Origin: Echinococcus granulosus
Lineage: Eukaryota > Platyhelminthes > Cestoda > Cyclophyllidea > Taeniidae
Length of the DNA stretch: 64,000 bases
Direction of reading: 5' to 3'
Assembly (NCBI RefSeq): GCF_000524195.1
Contig: NW_020170400.1
Coordinates: forward strand, 334,026-398,025
Position numbers and translations under genes: made by a program. The notes beneath the pieces are model-generated. The model was not told the DNA's origin, did not search any database, and saw only the letters and a list, made by a program, of their open reading frames with translations. Below, one piece after another: positions 51,501 to 64,000 of the stretch. Each line of letters opens with the position of its first letter. Position 1 is the stretch's first letter.

Positions 51501-54179
51501 AAGGATGTCTATTCGTAGCATAAGTATTTTCGAATTTAACGATGGTTATCCATGGCATAAATTCCAGAAGTCCATCTTAGTATACTATACTACGGTTGCA
51601 ATATAATACGCGGTCGCTTTGAATGCCATTAAGTTAATGTCATGTGGAGACAATATTCATAACCCATGGGCTATTTCTAGGAAAGTCACAAAGGAAACGT
51701 ATCTGGAATTATGAGACTACCAAGAACTCGTGTTTTTCCATGATTGGCGGAGATTACCAACATGTCCCGCGCTAACTGGGGAATGGAGGGAAGATACAGC
51801 CTCATCATTTCCCTCAATATTCTATCCGTAATATTTATTGGGGTTAGTATTATGCATCGAGCAAAATAATCAGTTGTGATTATGTCATTGACCAAGACCG
51901 CTCGTGTTTGTGGCGACTTATCTGATATGCATTTCCTCAGATTCAATCGTCTACGGTTGGTCCCTTCCCTCCATAGTTGCTAAGTGCTCCACCTAGACGC
52001 ACGTCTTCCTTGAAACATCAGCGTAAATTATTAGGTTAGTCGTGTAATTTAGAATACACAGCACAATTATGGACGCCTGATAATGTAGTACTGAAGTGTT
52101 CCGTGTCGTAAAATAAGGGCCTTAAATATCCTTTCGGTATCGAAATCGTGTGTTGCCTTCTCACACTGACTTTGCTTTTCTTTTTTAGGTTCTGTGGATG
52201 CATTCGGTGCAGGTACTGGCTTTGGTGCATCGGCGGGAGCTTCGATGGATCCCTTCATGCCCGCTGCTTCTGATCCCTTCTCACCACTAGTCAAGGGTAA
52301 TTGGCTCTAATCCACTAAAAGAGGGCTGACTGATTGTTCCATCAAGGATGGATTCACGGAGTCGCTAGTTGTATCCCTGTGGTTTTTTCAGTCGTAAAAA
52401 TAGACTCGATTCAATTTAAAAGCCAGAATTTTCCCAGTTGCCCTTCATTTTGGACACAAATTATAATTCCCGGAAGTTATTATTTGATATGGTGTTCCGT
52501 TGAGGTATAGTGCCCGAGTTTTCACTAATCTTAGAGTTAGGCCTCGAAATTCTGCTAGTTTATAAGCCCATTTGGAATGGTCGCATTTGTTCACAATTAC
52601 TGTGGAGGTTACAGCGCACATCATGCAGGAAAGTTTGGAATGTAATGAGATGTTCTGTCCTCTTGTGTGATCCTTTTCTACTGTTTTAGCCTCCTCCGAT
52701 CATCCCAAATTTCCGTTCGACTCCAATAAATTCGATGCCGTATGTTCGTCCTATTTTTTTAGTTCTTAAGTTATTATAAAATTCAAAAATTCAGAATGCA
52801 GAATTGTTTCATTACATTTAAGATGCTCGAGCTATCTTACAAAGTGAAACAAAACGTCTTTGGTCTTGAAGCAATTTTTTAGACTAATTCGATTCTACAA
52901 TTCGCATGAAAATTGAGTCAAATTGGTCAAAACACTGAAATTGCTTTTTTATCAATTTTGTAAAAGCGGATATGGTTTCTTGACGGTCCCGAAAATCAGT
53001 GATTCCTCGGGTTCCAAATCACTTCCCATTCTTCATAGCGCCTTGAAACCGCCCTAAAGCTTTACTTTTCTGGGCAAAATTAGTTTTTATCAAGCGTTTG
53101 ATTATTGTAATTATTCGGTCCGAAAAATGGCACTCCCAATCTCGCTTTTTCCGCTTATGAGTAAAGCGAAGGCGAGTCTTTCTTGGTTCCTGAACTCCTC
53201 TCTACTCAAAGGTGATTTAAGTAGGATATGAGCGTAGTTTCTTCCATTCCCCACTAGTCTTCAGTTTTGCATACAATTATGATAAGTGTCCTACGCTTCT
53301 TTGTTTTCATCGAAATGGTCCATATTACCTCAAACTCTCAAAATCGTTCCCTTATCACGGAACTTCTTAATAGCAATTCGAGTTGTTTTTAGCGGTACCC
53401 TCTCCTCCACATTCCTCCCATTTCTTCGGTACTCCATTCCTTGCTACCTACATCTTTAACCAAGGCAGAATTCTACTTTCTTCTCAAGAATTATTGCCGA
53501 TTTTCATGTACCTCCTCATAATGTTAGATACTTCAGTCATAATCACTCCCTATTGACGAAACCGTTTCTTACTTAATTGCAGTTTAAATAGCCTGAATAA
53601 TGGCTTTGTCCAATCCATTTATCTGCAGATTTTTGGTAGCGCGCCCTCCGAATCCACCGACTACCCCTTCCCCTCCACGGCCACAAACGCCAACAATGGA
53701 GGTGGTGGTAGTGGCGGTAGCGGTGTTGGAACCAAAAAAATTCCTCCTCCACGCCCCCCTAATCAGCCCAATGTTAACAAGACCGTGAGTTCCAGAGTAA
53801 CTTATTGACGCCTTAAAGAGGGGTAGACAATAATTGAGTCTGATTTTAGTTATTACAGAAGGCCAATAGCGTGACGGAATCATCTCGCCACGGTGATTCA
53901 CCGAAAAGTCGCTTCCGCAGCGCCCTTGACAAGATCGGAGGCAACGGGATCTCCTCACGCGGTCGCGGCGCGTTTCGTATTGCTAGTGTCGGAGGTGGAG
54001 GACGGGAAGCAGCAGCGGCTGCGGCATCAATGAATGAGGCGGAACAGATGCGTTGGGCCACCCGCGAGAGTCGGCGGGCGGCGCAGCAGGAGGAGAAACT
54101 GCGCGCTCAAGAAGAGGCCGATTTAGAGTTGGCGCTGCGGCTCTCGTATCTTGAAGCATTGGCACGAGGCACGAATTAG
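39547..54179 (+). CDS. EPS15: EPS15-like endocytic adaptor (EH domains, coiled coil, DPF motifs, UIMs)
   Basis: Clathrin-coat scaffold that links NPF cargo adaptors, AP-2 and ubiquitinated receptors at the plasma membrane. Thirteen exons: 39547-39660, 40192-40293, 40363 to about 40545, 43654-43883, 44848-45027, 46196-46478, 48392-48541, 50510-50638, 50875-51046, 52189-52296, 52690-52739, 53629-53784 and 53859-54179. Two EH domains have EF-hand-type loops (IIWDLSDLDQDGYLDRFEF; MPDWAISKAEQ, then TKLDKNMDGMVTGEDV and RIWDLVDLQHTGSL). A long coiled coil follows, then DPF motifs (GNDPF, MDPF, SDPF), a PPPRPP segment, and two ubiquitin-interacting motifs at the end (AEQMRWATRES; EEADLELALRLSYLEAL), as in EPS15. 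About 728 residues against 896 in human; vertebrate EPS15 has three EH domains. The exon 3/4 junction is unresolved: phase 0 is needed, and donors at 40546 or 40522 would fit. Confidence 0.92.
40556..43653 (+). other. 3-kb pyrimidine-biased intron of EPS15
   Basis: T- and C-rich along most of its length on the plus strand. Open frames here are rich in Ser, Phe and Leu because of this bias and are not protein-like. One additional EPS15 exon could be hidden here, given the phase problem at the end of exon 3. Confidence 0.6.
42120..42220 (+). repeat. Pyrimidine-rich tract (ccttcc-type)
   Basis: About 100 bases dominated by c and t with imperfect ttcc/cttcc repetition, inside an EPS15 intron. 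Confidence 0.6.
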
Positions 54180-56026
54180 AAGATGCTTTGCGACGAGAAT
54201 CTGCAAAATTATTAATACTTTTGGAATTGTTACTTGTAACCTCTGAGGCATACTCGAATGTGTATTTGATTCGCAGTGACTGATCAGTGACATTGCAATC
54301 ACATTTTTCTTTCGGCCTGCCTCGCTATATGGCCCCTCTATCCGCCTAAGCCTGTCTCCGTCTTACTCCCTTAGCTAATAAGTAATTTGACGGATTGTGT
54401 TATTTATAATATAATCCCATGATCTCTTATCTGAATCTCAGGTTTAACTTACTGTAGGGTAAAAAGGGACTTTTTGGGATGAACAAGAACTTGCCGCGGT
54501 AGCATCACGGATGTGCGGTTATCGACATTTATGTTTTCAGACAAAGGTATCAATTCGTCGAATTTGGCCGACTTTTATCCCACTTTTTTAACGAACTATC
54601 GACCTCAAGTCCTTTGGGTGATAGTGCGTCCTGTGTCTGAGGTGGTGCGGCGAGGTGTTTGTCTGCAGGCGAATCATCAGGTGGGAGGCCCAAAAGCTGC
54701 TTCGGCGCGATGACGGCTTTGTGGTGCCACTACATCCTGGTGGCTGACGCTCGACTTAGCCAACAGAACAGGTGGATTTTGGTTATTTTCTGCTACTGGA
54801 CCCCATTTTTCCAAATATTACCGGTTTGAGCGTCACTTTCTTCGACGGTGTAGCCGCCTATCAGGACTGGGTGGAGAGCTAAGTTATTAAAACAAAGGTA
54901 TGGTTGAATGCGTTGATGGCCTTATGGCCATAATCCTTCTTAATGGGTAGCAGTTTACGCAACCGAGTTCCTTCTTTTAATAACCTATGGCCTGTCACGC
55001 CATCGCAAGTAAAGGCCTATAGATGTAATAGAGAGTGGGAAGCATGTGAACATTTTAGTGCCGTCATGGCCTGCTGAGACAGTCCCATATGTATTCATTT
55101 TAATAATTTGGGTAACACCAATCGAGTAAGCATTCTAAGGTTTTCTCATTGAGTGCATCATACATTATGGTAATAAAATTGCTTGGACGAAGAGGTCCCA
55201 TTTTTCGTACGCCTTAAGGCCATCCAGGGGCTGTTACGATACGTACCAGCGTAAAGGTAGGCCATTTAACAAAGAAGAGGCGAAAGGATTTAGGCGTAGT
55301 TGAGGCTCTGTGCCGAAAAGCGGCTTTGCAAATTGCGTATGCTGAAGAGTTCGGGCTAATGGACACCCAATTGAGTAAAGCATTAAAAAGCTCCAGAACT
55401 ATTGGTACTGTACTTTTAAAAGCTTCACCGATATTCAAATCTTAGAAGGTACTTATGAAGAAATGAAACCTCCTTTCGACTCCTGGCGATGCATTCCCCC
55501 TTTTAGGAAAAATGGCACAAAGTTGGTAATTCCAAAGAGAAATGAAATATCGGACAGTAGTAATTCGTATAGTTGATTGAGACTGCTAGTGATAGGTTAG
55601 TAATCTGACGCAACCAACTAAATTCTCAAGTTATTTGCTCAAACTAACATAATTACCAGATTTAAATCTGTATTAATAAGCCACACATGAGCGTTCTATG
55701 TGTTAGATCCCAGATATATCAAACAAACACATGTAATTGCTGAAGACGACTGCAGCTGCGTTGAAAATTGATGCACTTCAAACTTGCCAAAATTAAATGC
55801 TTTCTATATCTCATAATTTTGGGGCCATAGCGACAAGATACATGCAGCTAATAAAATGGCCCCCTTAGGAATTTTTTTGCATATTCAAGAAGTATGGAAA
55901 TATGAGCTCCTTTCTGATTTTTGAATTCTGCCGTCAACCCGTGATTGCATTTCCGGCCATTAGATGTTGCTTCTCCATTATGCCAATAGGCATACAGCGT
56001 GTTCTGCCTCCATTTAACTCCGTAAA
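54180..56026. other. Intergenic region with one coding-like decayed patch
   Basis: After the EPS15 stop comes an AT-rich 3' flank. Positions 54440-54880 translate in fragments that look protein-like but change frame and contain stops (for example LRRDDGFVVPLHPGG). I do not recognise the source; it may be a pseudogene fragment. The remainder holds nothing I can name. Confidence 0.35.
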
Positions 56027-56693
<667 letters not shown>

Positions 56694-58144
56694 CTCTTCT
56701 ACCGAGCTTTTACGCTTTTCTGATAATTTTTAGTACCTTTGTCAGTATACAGGTACTGTATATGCTAATGTCAGTTTTCTGGTGGAATCATCTTTTAATC
56801 GTCATGTTATTGTTGAGATGTCGGGTTGGGTGCTACAGCTCGTTTGCTGATGCATTCGCAGCGTCACATTTCCCAGTGGCACTTCGTGTCTTGTAATCTT
56901 CGACTTTCAATTTTTTATGTGTTAACGATACTGGTAGGAATGGTTTTAGTGTCTTCCGTCATGGAATACCCTAATTTTTGTAAAGGCGGATTATCGTATC
57001 AGTTCATTTTTTCCTGATTACTTCTTTTGCTGTTCAGTTCATTTGTGAATTAAGCATTTTTCGCATGCGCTAGTTAGCATTCGTCGCGCTTTTCGTGGTG
57101 CTACGACAATTATTTCTAAAGTATTACAAGGTTCGTTCTTTGTGTAGCGCTTTTACCACGATCTGCAGAACCTTGTTTCGCACGAACTACGCACTTGTCT
57201 GGGCTATTTCCTCTGTCACTGTCTCATGCTTACCCTGAGTTCATCTATTGAATTCTTGTACTGAACAATGCAAGGACACCATCCTGCAACGTTTGTTGCC
57301 AGACGGTTATGCATACCTAGATGATGTATTCCTTTTAAAGCCCGACGCGAACAATAGTACGGAATTATGGTCTCAACCCCTCAAGTGCCTCTCGTAGGTC
57401 CCCTGATATTCCGAATTCATGTTTGATCAGAACATTGTTAACAGGCTCCAGACTGTGTGACTAAAGGTTGGTGTCGGAGACAATGCTGTCTCTCAAAACG
57501 AGATGTCGACCTTGATCTCTCATCATTGATCCTACCCGCCATGTCATGGTCAGGGCGGTGCAACTGAACCTATTCCACATCCCAAATAGTCGTTGTTAGC
57601 GGATTCGGCAGCCATCAAATAGTTGTTTTCGGATTAACTATGCGCCAGCTACAGCGGACTTAGTTCACCTTCACTGCACAAAGGAAAAGGATTTGGCAAT
57701 GTAACGTTCGATCAGTCAGCTCATGTGATGCGCTTTCTCGCCACTTGATTTTCTTCAAAAAGAAAAGCGGAGAGATAACATTGTCTTGGCTAGGAGATTT
57801 TGACTCAGCGCATGTGGTCTCACTCCCTTAAGCAGAAATTGTTATTATGTCCCCCATCCGGACCTTTAAAACATAACGTTCCCCTAGCCGTAAATACTCG
57901 GAAATGGCCCGACGGTGCTTCATGCTTAAATAGGCCTGTCCAGCACCACTTTTGGCTCAGAATGCTGTTGTTAACGCCATTATCAACTGGTGGCTAATTA
58001 CTCTAAAAAAAGCCAAACTGCATGACAATAAAGCACCTCCCCCAACAAACAAATAAGTATGGAAATTGCCATATCGGTAATGTAATGTAGGACGAATAGG
58101 TATAATCACAGTCTGTAGGGTAGAGTAATTGGTTCGAGTCGTCA
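56694..58144. other. Intergenic region between NDUFAB1 and SNAP29
   Basis: No complete gene seen. At about 57286-57396 a plus-strand frame reads LLPDGYAYLDDVFLLKP, resembling the catalytic YxDD box of reverse transcriptases; it is short, isolated and ends in a stop, so at best a retroelement relic. Confidence 0.35.
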
Positions 58145-61100
58145 CTAACGCGACGACTTCACACCCAGGAGTGTTTTCATCTGTCGGTTTTGCGTCGTCA
58201 TGGTGTCCGAGACGCTCGACAACGCAGGTTCCATACGATCTAGCTGTTGGTTTTGCGCCTTTAGCTCTGCATTCATGGCCGTTGCCATATCCCGCAAGCG
58301 CGACATCCCTGACGACATAAGATCCATATTGACGTCGAACTGGGAACGCGGCTGTGTGGTCTAAAGGAAATAGAGAAAATGACGCCTACCTATTAGCAAT
58401 CCAACCGGAACTGTATTTTAATCGACGTTTGACTACTCTCAAGGCAATTAAAGCTTGGAGTTGGATCGACCAACAACTCGCATTACTCAATTCATCCCCC
58501 CAAGATGTAGTAAATTATGCAATAGAGCCTCCAGTCTGGTGCCCCTCGGGTTATCTTTTTGGGCTGTTTCACCTCCCAGAGTATTGCGACCGACTGGGAG
58601 ACAGGAATGAGATGAGCTTATGTGATGGCAGAAATGCGCCTTGGTTCACGGATGACGGTAATGTCCTTGATTTTGAAGTGATACGTCCTCTCCACCATCG
58701 GAGAGGAATTTATCCGAGAAGTGATGTTTAAGGCAAAGTAGCGATCTACAGCGCATTTTGTGCCAATCACTTTTGTAGTGACGTGGAAAACATGCACCAT
58801 ATCCAACTCTGGTCGGGCTTCACTACTGGTCGTTGGGCAGAAGTTGAGAAAGGGACATTTGCCAAAATTAGGCGCGACTTCGATAATCATTTAATTATGG
58901 CTCACTGCAGATTCAGTCATCCACAGCACATCCCCTTTTTCATGACGTTTTCCTGAGGCATTCAGTAAAAGTCGAAGTTATTTACTTATGAGGTACTTGC
59001 CATCACTGCCACCAACTCAGTAGCGGAAAAAATACCTCCAATTTATTTTCAAACGCATAAGCAGCAACTAACTAAAGCCCCATTAGCCGGGTCCTTTTAG
59101 CTCGGGGTGATAATGAAGGATTCAGTATCACTAAAACTGTTGCGTTTATTAAGGAGACTTTAAACCTATTTCAGATCAATGGGATTTATGGTATTCACAA
59201 ACACTGGATGCTTCTCTTGTAGCGGTCGATGAGAAAAATTGCAATACACACCTGTGAAAGCCTAGTGTCATTTGGATTTCAGTTGAAGGGAACAAATTGA
59301 TGATTATTTTTCATGGGGGTATGGCAATTTTAAACCACAGGAGGTAGTTGGAATTTAATCTCGCACGGTATCTATAAGTACTACAGATTTAAAACTTGAC
59401 GGAAGGTCTTATAAAGCAAAATTTGCTTTAAAAAAGAGCTACCCACTAGTTCGCGAGAGTAAGAGCCTATATGTCCATGACTCAATCGCACAAAGTCCCG
59501 ACCTCTCATTACTTGGTGAAATGATGGGTTAAACGCAAGAACAAGGATGACAACGCCGATTGAGTGATGATACCAAGGCTATTCAAGGGACTACTATTTG
59601 ATGGAATGCAGCCTACTTGTACCTATTTAAGTAGCAACGTCCGGAGTTTGCATGATTTGGGGTTTCAGGAATGCGAAAATGAAAGCGAAGGCCGGGTTTA
59701 CTTGCAACCAAATCAGACTAGTCCACTGAGATAAATTTATTTCTACCTGGGATTGAGGAAATGACTGGGATGACGGAGGTGGCACTGATCGAGCGTTCTG
59801 TGAGAGGTATGAAGCTGCTGGGGCAGGTTGATCCCTCGTGACTGGTGCTGCTGCTTCTACTTTGGTTGGTTCAGCCGTACAACCAGGTGCTGACCTTCAG
59901 AAATATCAGGAACCAATTTTTTGGGAAAAAAGCTCAACATCCAAACATATACCGTCTCTACAAGGCATTGTCATCTGCAACATTGATTTTGGCAATGAAA
60001 AACGTAGTGAAAGGCGCTTGCAAAGGTGAAAAATTAGTCACTCGACACAGCAAAAAGTAATCATCAAGCAGACATTTGTTAGGATTAGAGAAGTTGTCGC
60101 TGTAGTGAAATCAACAGAATAATTTCAGAACTTGAAATACTTGAGGGTAAAAGTGCTATTCGACTGTTACAAATCGTAAGTAGCAAAAAACATTAATGAC
60201 AGTATGTCCAGAACCTTTCAAAACCAAATAAAGATTTCTCACAATTAGACTAGACAATCAGAGCGAATGCCAAATTCACAGAGGTTATAATACAAACTAG
60301 ACAGCAGCCTCTCTATTTACGGCAAATAAAATAACCGTTTTCCAAACACCGAATCATCAATTCTCAGTCAAAATCAAGAGAGAACATTTGGTCAAGAAGA
60401 AAGCTATGCAAACCAGAGCAGAAACTACACATAGCTACAATAATTATTAATGCTGACTAATAAAGTTAACTAAATAAAGGTAAGCGTCAGAGGTAACGTC
60501 ATCGCTTTCCTGATATTCCCCTAATAAGAATTCATAGGCAAATCTTCGAATGAAGAGAAGGTGAAAACGGTTCCGTAGAGCTTCAAAAAATGAAAAAAAA
60601 AAAACCCATTCAATGCTAGAGGTTAACCACATGAACTACAAAAAGCCATTCCAAAACTCTGGCAAAAAAAGACGACGTCATGGAGAGATTCACCTGTACT
60701 AAAAACAAAGTGGAAGAACATTCTCGAATGTCCAAAAACACAAGGGTTCAAACAGCCCCACATACTTCTTTGAGAACCAACCCCTCCACCAACTGTTGAG
60801 AGCATTGACACTTTTCTGACTGTCTTTCTGCAATTCACCAATTTGGTGGAGACGCCGTTCAGCGCGATCCAACTTTTCACCCTGCTCCGATAATTCTTCC
60901 AATGTGCTGATCCCAATATGCTCCGAATGACTCATGATGTCTAGCGCTCGCTGTTGGCTAGCCAGCGTTCGCGACTGCGGAGTCGCAAAAGCCTGAAATT
61001 TTTTAAGGTAATACCATTCAATGTGCTCAAATTAGTATGCATGTTAAAAAACAAGCAAACGTCTACTTCTAGCTGCATGTTTCGCGTGTCGTGGCGTTCC

Positions 61101-61250
61101 AAATATATGGGATTTAAAAGCGCTTAAATTAACCAAGGTTCCACTTACGAGGTTGTTGTCGCAGTTCGCATACTTTTTATCAAAAGGGTTTGTGGTGTGA
61201 GGACCAGAATCCCAAGAAGATGGTTCTTCATCGAATGGATTTTTTGACAT
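58145..61250 (-). CDS. SNAP29: SNAP29-like Qbc-SNARE
   Basis: Soluble SNARE with two SNARE helices, used in membrane fusion including autophagosome-lysosome and endosomal traffic. Four minus-strand exons, 61149-61250, 60766-60992, 59747-59894 and 58145-58360, all in phase, give 230 residues (human 258). The N-terminus MSKNPFDEEP carries one NPF motif and a second follows at residues 21-23. The Qb helix is in exon 2 (TLASQQRALDIMSHSEHIG, then TLEELSEQGEKLDRAERRL), ending in WWRGWFSKK. The linker is Pro/Ala/Ser-rich. The Qc helix is in the last exon (MDLMSSGMSRLRDMATAM, then AELKAQNQQLDRM), with Gln at the expected central layer. No cysteine cluster as in SNAP25, which favours SNAP29. The start ATG fits the family's NPF-containing N-terminus. 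Confidence 0.9.
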
Positions 61251-61777
61251 AACTCTTCTGGCTGACTTGACAGGAAGTGATCGGAAAGGTCGTTTGGAAA
61301 GACAATCAAATCAGTTTGTTTAGCGCCTCTGAAAAGTTGCAGTACATTCAAGCATGGTTAAAAACCCAGTAGGGCATAGCTACAAAGTCATTACTTTTTC
61401 AAATTAATAATATTTTCGGTAACTGAAAACAACATTTTGTCACTGACATTGCAATTATCTAATAGAATTACTTAAAGTCAATTGTAATGCCCATCAAATT
61501 TTCAAAAGATGCACCAGTTGCACTATGATTTTCTAAAAAGCAGGTAAAATTGGGTAGATTCAATCGACTAACAGAACAATTTCTTGTAATTTACGCAAAC
61601 ATCATTTGCATTCAAAATACAAATGTTCACAATATATTTTGGTTAAAATCCACTTAACTAAATAAGTAAACCCTTAAGAAGGATTTTGGACTAAAAATAT
61701 GATCTCTTTTAACGGTATGTTATCCTTGTTGTCAGCCCCTTCGGGATGCTGGCAAATTCTAATGAATTGGATACTAT
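61251..61777. other. 5' flank of SNAP29
   Basis: AT-rich sequence upstream of the minus-strand SNAP29 start. No recognisable gene. Confidence 0.4.
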
Positions 61778-61974
61778 TGTAATACGATAGTGGTTTATCC
61801 CTCGGTTCTGGTGAGGCGCCACTTTTTGTACTTCGAATTAGCCCCCTTTTACCTCGCTGGGTAAGCTGGCCTTTTGGGCCATGCCAATAGCCCAGACACC
61901 TTCTCCGTGCTGAATATATATTCTGCCCGAGTATTGTGTCTTCTTTCGTCTTCAGGGAGTCCCGGGACGCTACA
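61778..61974 (-). mobile_element. Solo LTR, copy C (197 bp, TG...CA)
   Basis: In minus orientation it starts TGTAGCGTCCCGGGACTCCC and ends CTATCGTATTACA. It is highly similar to copy A, including aatatatattc, a TATA-like core. Flanking 4-mers are ctat (61774-61777) and ctgt (61975-61978), a one-mismatch target-site duplication. A minus-strand open frame of 106 codons crossing it shares a translated repeat with copy A and is not a gene. Confidence 0.8.
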
Positions 61975-61978
61975 CTGT

Positions 61979-62938
61979 GGCCTATCCTGAACACGGGAGA
62001 AGTCGTAATGCTAGGAGATGAGGTGCATCGCTGTCCTGTAGAAGGGCTGGGTGGCTAAGGATTTGGCTTAGGAGGTATTCCATGAAGTAAAACAAAGTGT
62101 CAGACTCTAAGGTTCGGGAAAACGAAACAAAAGGTTAATTAACTAACTAAAGCCGTACATAGCCTCCTCTCCTTTAGGCATCTTTCCTAACTTTCCATTT
62201 ATACAAACTTTTGCTTAAATGATTATGAATTAATCAGCGCTCTTTGGAAAAATGCTACAAACCTATAACGTTAGTCATCGAATCCGTGAGAAGCTAGTAT
62301 ATTTGACCAAAACGCCTCTGACCGTTTACATTGTGAACTCTTTTGGAAGAAAACAGGGTTCACAATCCATCATATATGCTCATCGCTAGTTGCAGGACCA
62401 TTGATCTAAATGCATACGCCTTCAAAAGTTTGTGGTTTAAATTAGTTTTGTGGGGAAAAGGTTTTGCTTTTATTACTTCCTGCTACTTTTTATCAACTTT
62501 ATTAATGCCTATCCATATGGATGTAGTGGTCAGAAACCATTTTTTGGCCTCTAAAACCTAAACCTTGCAACAATCATATTAGTAATTTATACTATTACTC
62601 GCAGTGCATCGCCACCGCATTAATTTCACACTTGTGTGTGATTAGATGCAAAATCGAGTAGCAAGAAACCTGGCTTGTTTGATGATGATGCCACTCACCG
62701 ATTTTTATGGTGGAATTATGGAAGAGAAATCATAGACCTTCCTTCATTTTGCACATCGCGCATTATGGATCTTGTATTCCTTACTAAGTGATTGACACCT
62801 ATCAAATTTTTGGTAGCAGTAGATCCAAATTTGCTGGTATTCACTCTACCCTATTTCGAACCCGTCGGTCAATGTAAAGCGGTGTTTGTCTTCCTGCGGA
62901 AGAGCGCTCGATTCAGAATACCTAAATAGTTGTTCAAA
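61979..62938. other. Intergenic region upstream of NELFB
   Basis: No exon or repeat recognised; by position it includes the NELFB promoter. No clear TATA box near the start. Confidence 0.4.
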
Positions 62939-64000
62939 ATGGACAACGATGGGAAGGTTGGTTATTCCGTGTAATATTCTTACCGTTAACTTAGAAACCT
63001 TTTGCTTTTCCCGTAATGAAAAAGTCAATAGAAGAGTTGTTCATGAACGGAACGACTAGCAAGGAGGATATAGAGCGTTTTCAAGAAAAGTATTGGGAAC
63101 AAATGGTGCCGAATTTCAGTCAGGCTCTCAAAATTCTTGACCTTCACGATGTTAGTCGTCATAGCGTTCTATGGGTAGATTTTATTGCTTCATTTCATTT
63201 GCAGCTAGAACATAAACGATCGCCTTTTGGAAGCTGTTAAGTCGCGCATTTTGGCGAAAGCCGCCGAGGGGGGCGATGATAAAAAACACCAAAAGCTCTG
63301 GCAAAAGTTGATTCGTACTGGCATGATCTATATTCATCATCCATACATGCGGTCAGCTATTATGATGGTGTGTCAGCTTTCGAAATATCTATTCAACTTA
63401 GGTTCTTGGGCAAATGAACTCAATTAAAAGTCGTTACGTCTCCTTGATCGTTGACAACAACTATCTGTATAAAGATGCCCCTCTTCCAGTCCTTCGTCAT
63501 ATTTGGATGACTAATCAAAAAAAGTGGGATTCCCGCCTGGTTCTTATTTTGGGCTTGATGTAGATTTAAAGAGGAGATAATGAACGTTTTGAACGCCTAT
63601 CAAAATGCAATGTCAGAGGCACTACTCGATTCTCTTTTGGCTTCTGTAACTTCAGCCAATGCTGACACCTTGCCTATTCTCTACTGGCCCCAACGTCGGC
63701 GTCGGAAAGACCTGTCTTTGATAAAAATTGTCGAAATGATAGGAGAAAACGAGAATCTTTATGAAAAAGTAAGCTGTTGAAAGTCTCATCGCTTCTTTTA
63801 GGCGCTTGAAATTTTGCGGGAGGAGAGTGTAAAATATCAACAGTTGATAGAAAAGTCTGCCACCCGTAGAACAGTTTCGACCAGTGAATGCATCAAGAAG
63901 CTCACGGATAGTAAGGCAGGCAAAGGTGGTAGTCAAAAGAAGGAGGAAAGTGTTACATTTCACCACATTTTCATTTCGCCCGCCCTTCTGCCTGCCCCGC
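62939..64000 (+). CDS. NELFB: Negative elongation factor subunit B, 5' part (runs off window)
   Basis: NELF-B (COBRA1) is part of the NELF complex that holds RNA polymerase II in promoter-proximal pausing. Exons 62939-62956, 62995-63174, 63209-63367, 63402-63539, 63574-63768 and 63802 onward, separated by introns of 38, 34, 34, 34 and 33 nt, all in frame. Matches to human NELF-B by position: IERFQEK and ALKILDLHD, SVLWNINDRLLEAV (human SVFDELRDKLLERV), HHPYMRSAIMM, LIVDNNYLYKDAPLPVLRHIW (human LVMADKELYRACAVEVKRQIW), and RRRRKDLSLIKIVEMIGENENLYEK before the truncated end. The first 6-codon exon (MDNDGK) is the least certain; the start could instead be the Met at 63016. The last exon becomes Lys/Ser-rich and unlike human NELF-B, so its true donor may lie earlier, for example gtaaaa after REES. 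Confidence 0.85.

Noticed and set aside
61674..61994. Minus-strand ORF of 106 codons
   Set aside because: It crosses solo LTR C; similarity to the other ORF comes from the repeat.

Overview
This window is eukaryotic nuclear DNA, most likely from a parasitic flatworm and probably a tapeworm. The evidence is many spliced animal genes, with GT-AG introns that are either 33-38 nt or several hundred to several thousand bases long. There are also short solo LTRs with 4-bp target duplications, like the miniature LTR elements described in taeniid tapeworms. The species assignment is inference. No prokaryotic, viral or CRISPR feature was seen. I assembled exons by hand, checking splice dinucleotides, reading phase and resemblance to known protein families.

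Layout, left to right. 1376-7875 (+): 3' part of a lysosomal-type beta-hexosaminidase (GH20) whose last exon adds a membrane segment. About 9470-9615 (-): one unassigned hydrophobic exon. 10475-10990 (-): ribosomal protein L21, split by a 33-nt intron. 11859-12054 and 12645-12839: two oppositely oriented solo LTRs. 13277-14576 (+): LUC7-like U1 snRNP protein. 15813-16214: first copy of a 402-bp repeat. 16452-38251 (-): SZT2, the very large KICSTOR subunit, in 14 proposed exons, with the second 402-bp copy inside one intron. 39547-54179 (+): EPS15-like endocytic adaptor, head to head with SZT2. 56027-56693 (+): mitochondrial acyl carrier protein (NDUFAB1). 58145-61250 (-): SNAP29-like SNARE in four exons. 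61778-61974: third solo LTR. 62939-64000 (+): 5' part of NELF-B, running off the window.

The genes are housekeeping and do not form an operon or one system. Two proteins are nevertheless functionally related: the EPS15-like protein has EH domains, which bind NPF motifs, and the SNAP29-like protein carries two NPF motifs. SZT2 and hexosaminidase both belong to lysosome biology, but nothing here shows co-regulation.

The points most worth a second look are the solo-LTR family, the near-identical 402-bp repeat pair, the in-frame TGA and probable GC-AG intron in SZT2, the C-terminal membrane extension of the hexosaminidase, the mini-introns, and AG acceptor-like sites just upstream of several start codons (possible spliced-leader addition).
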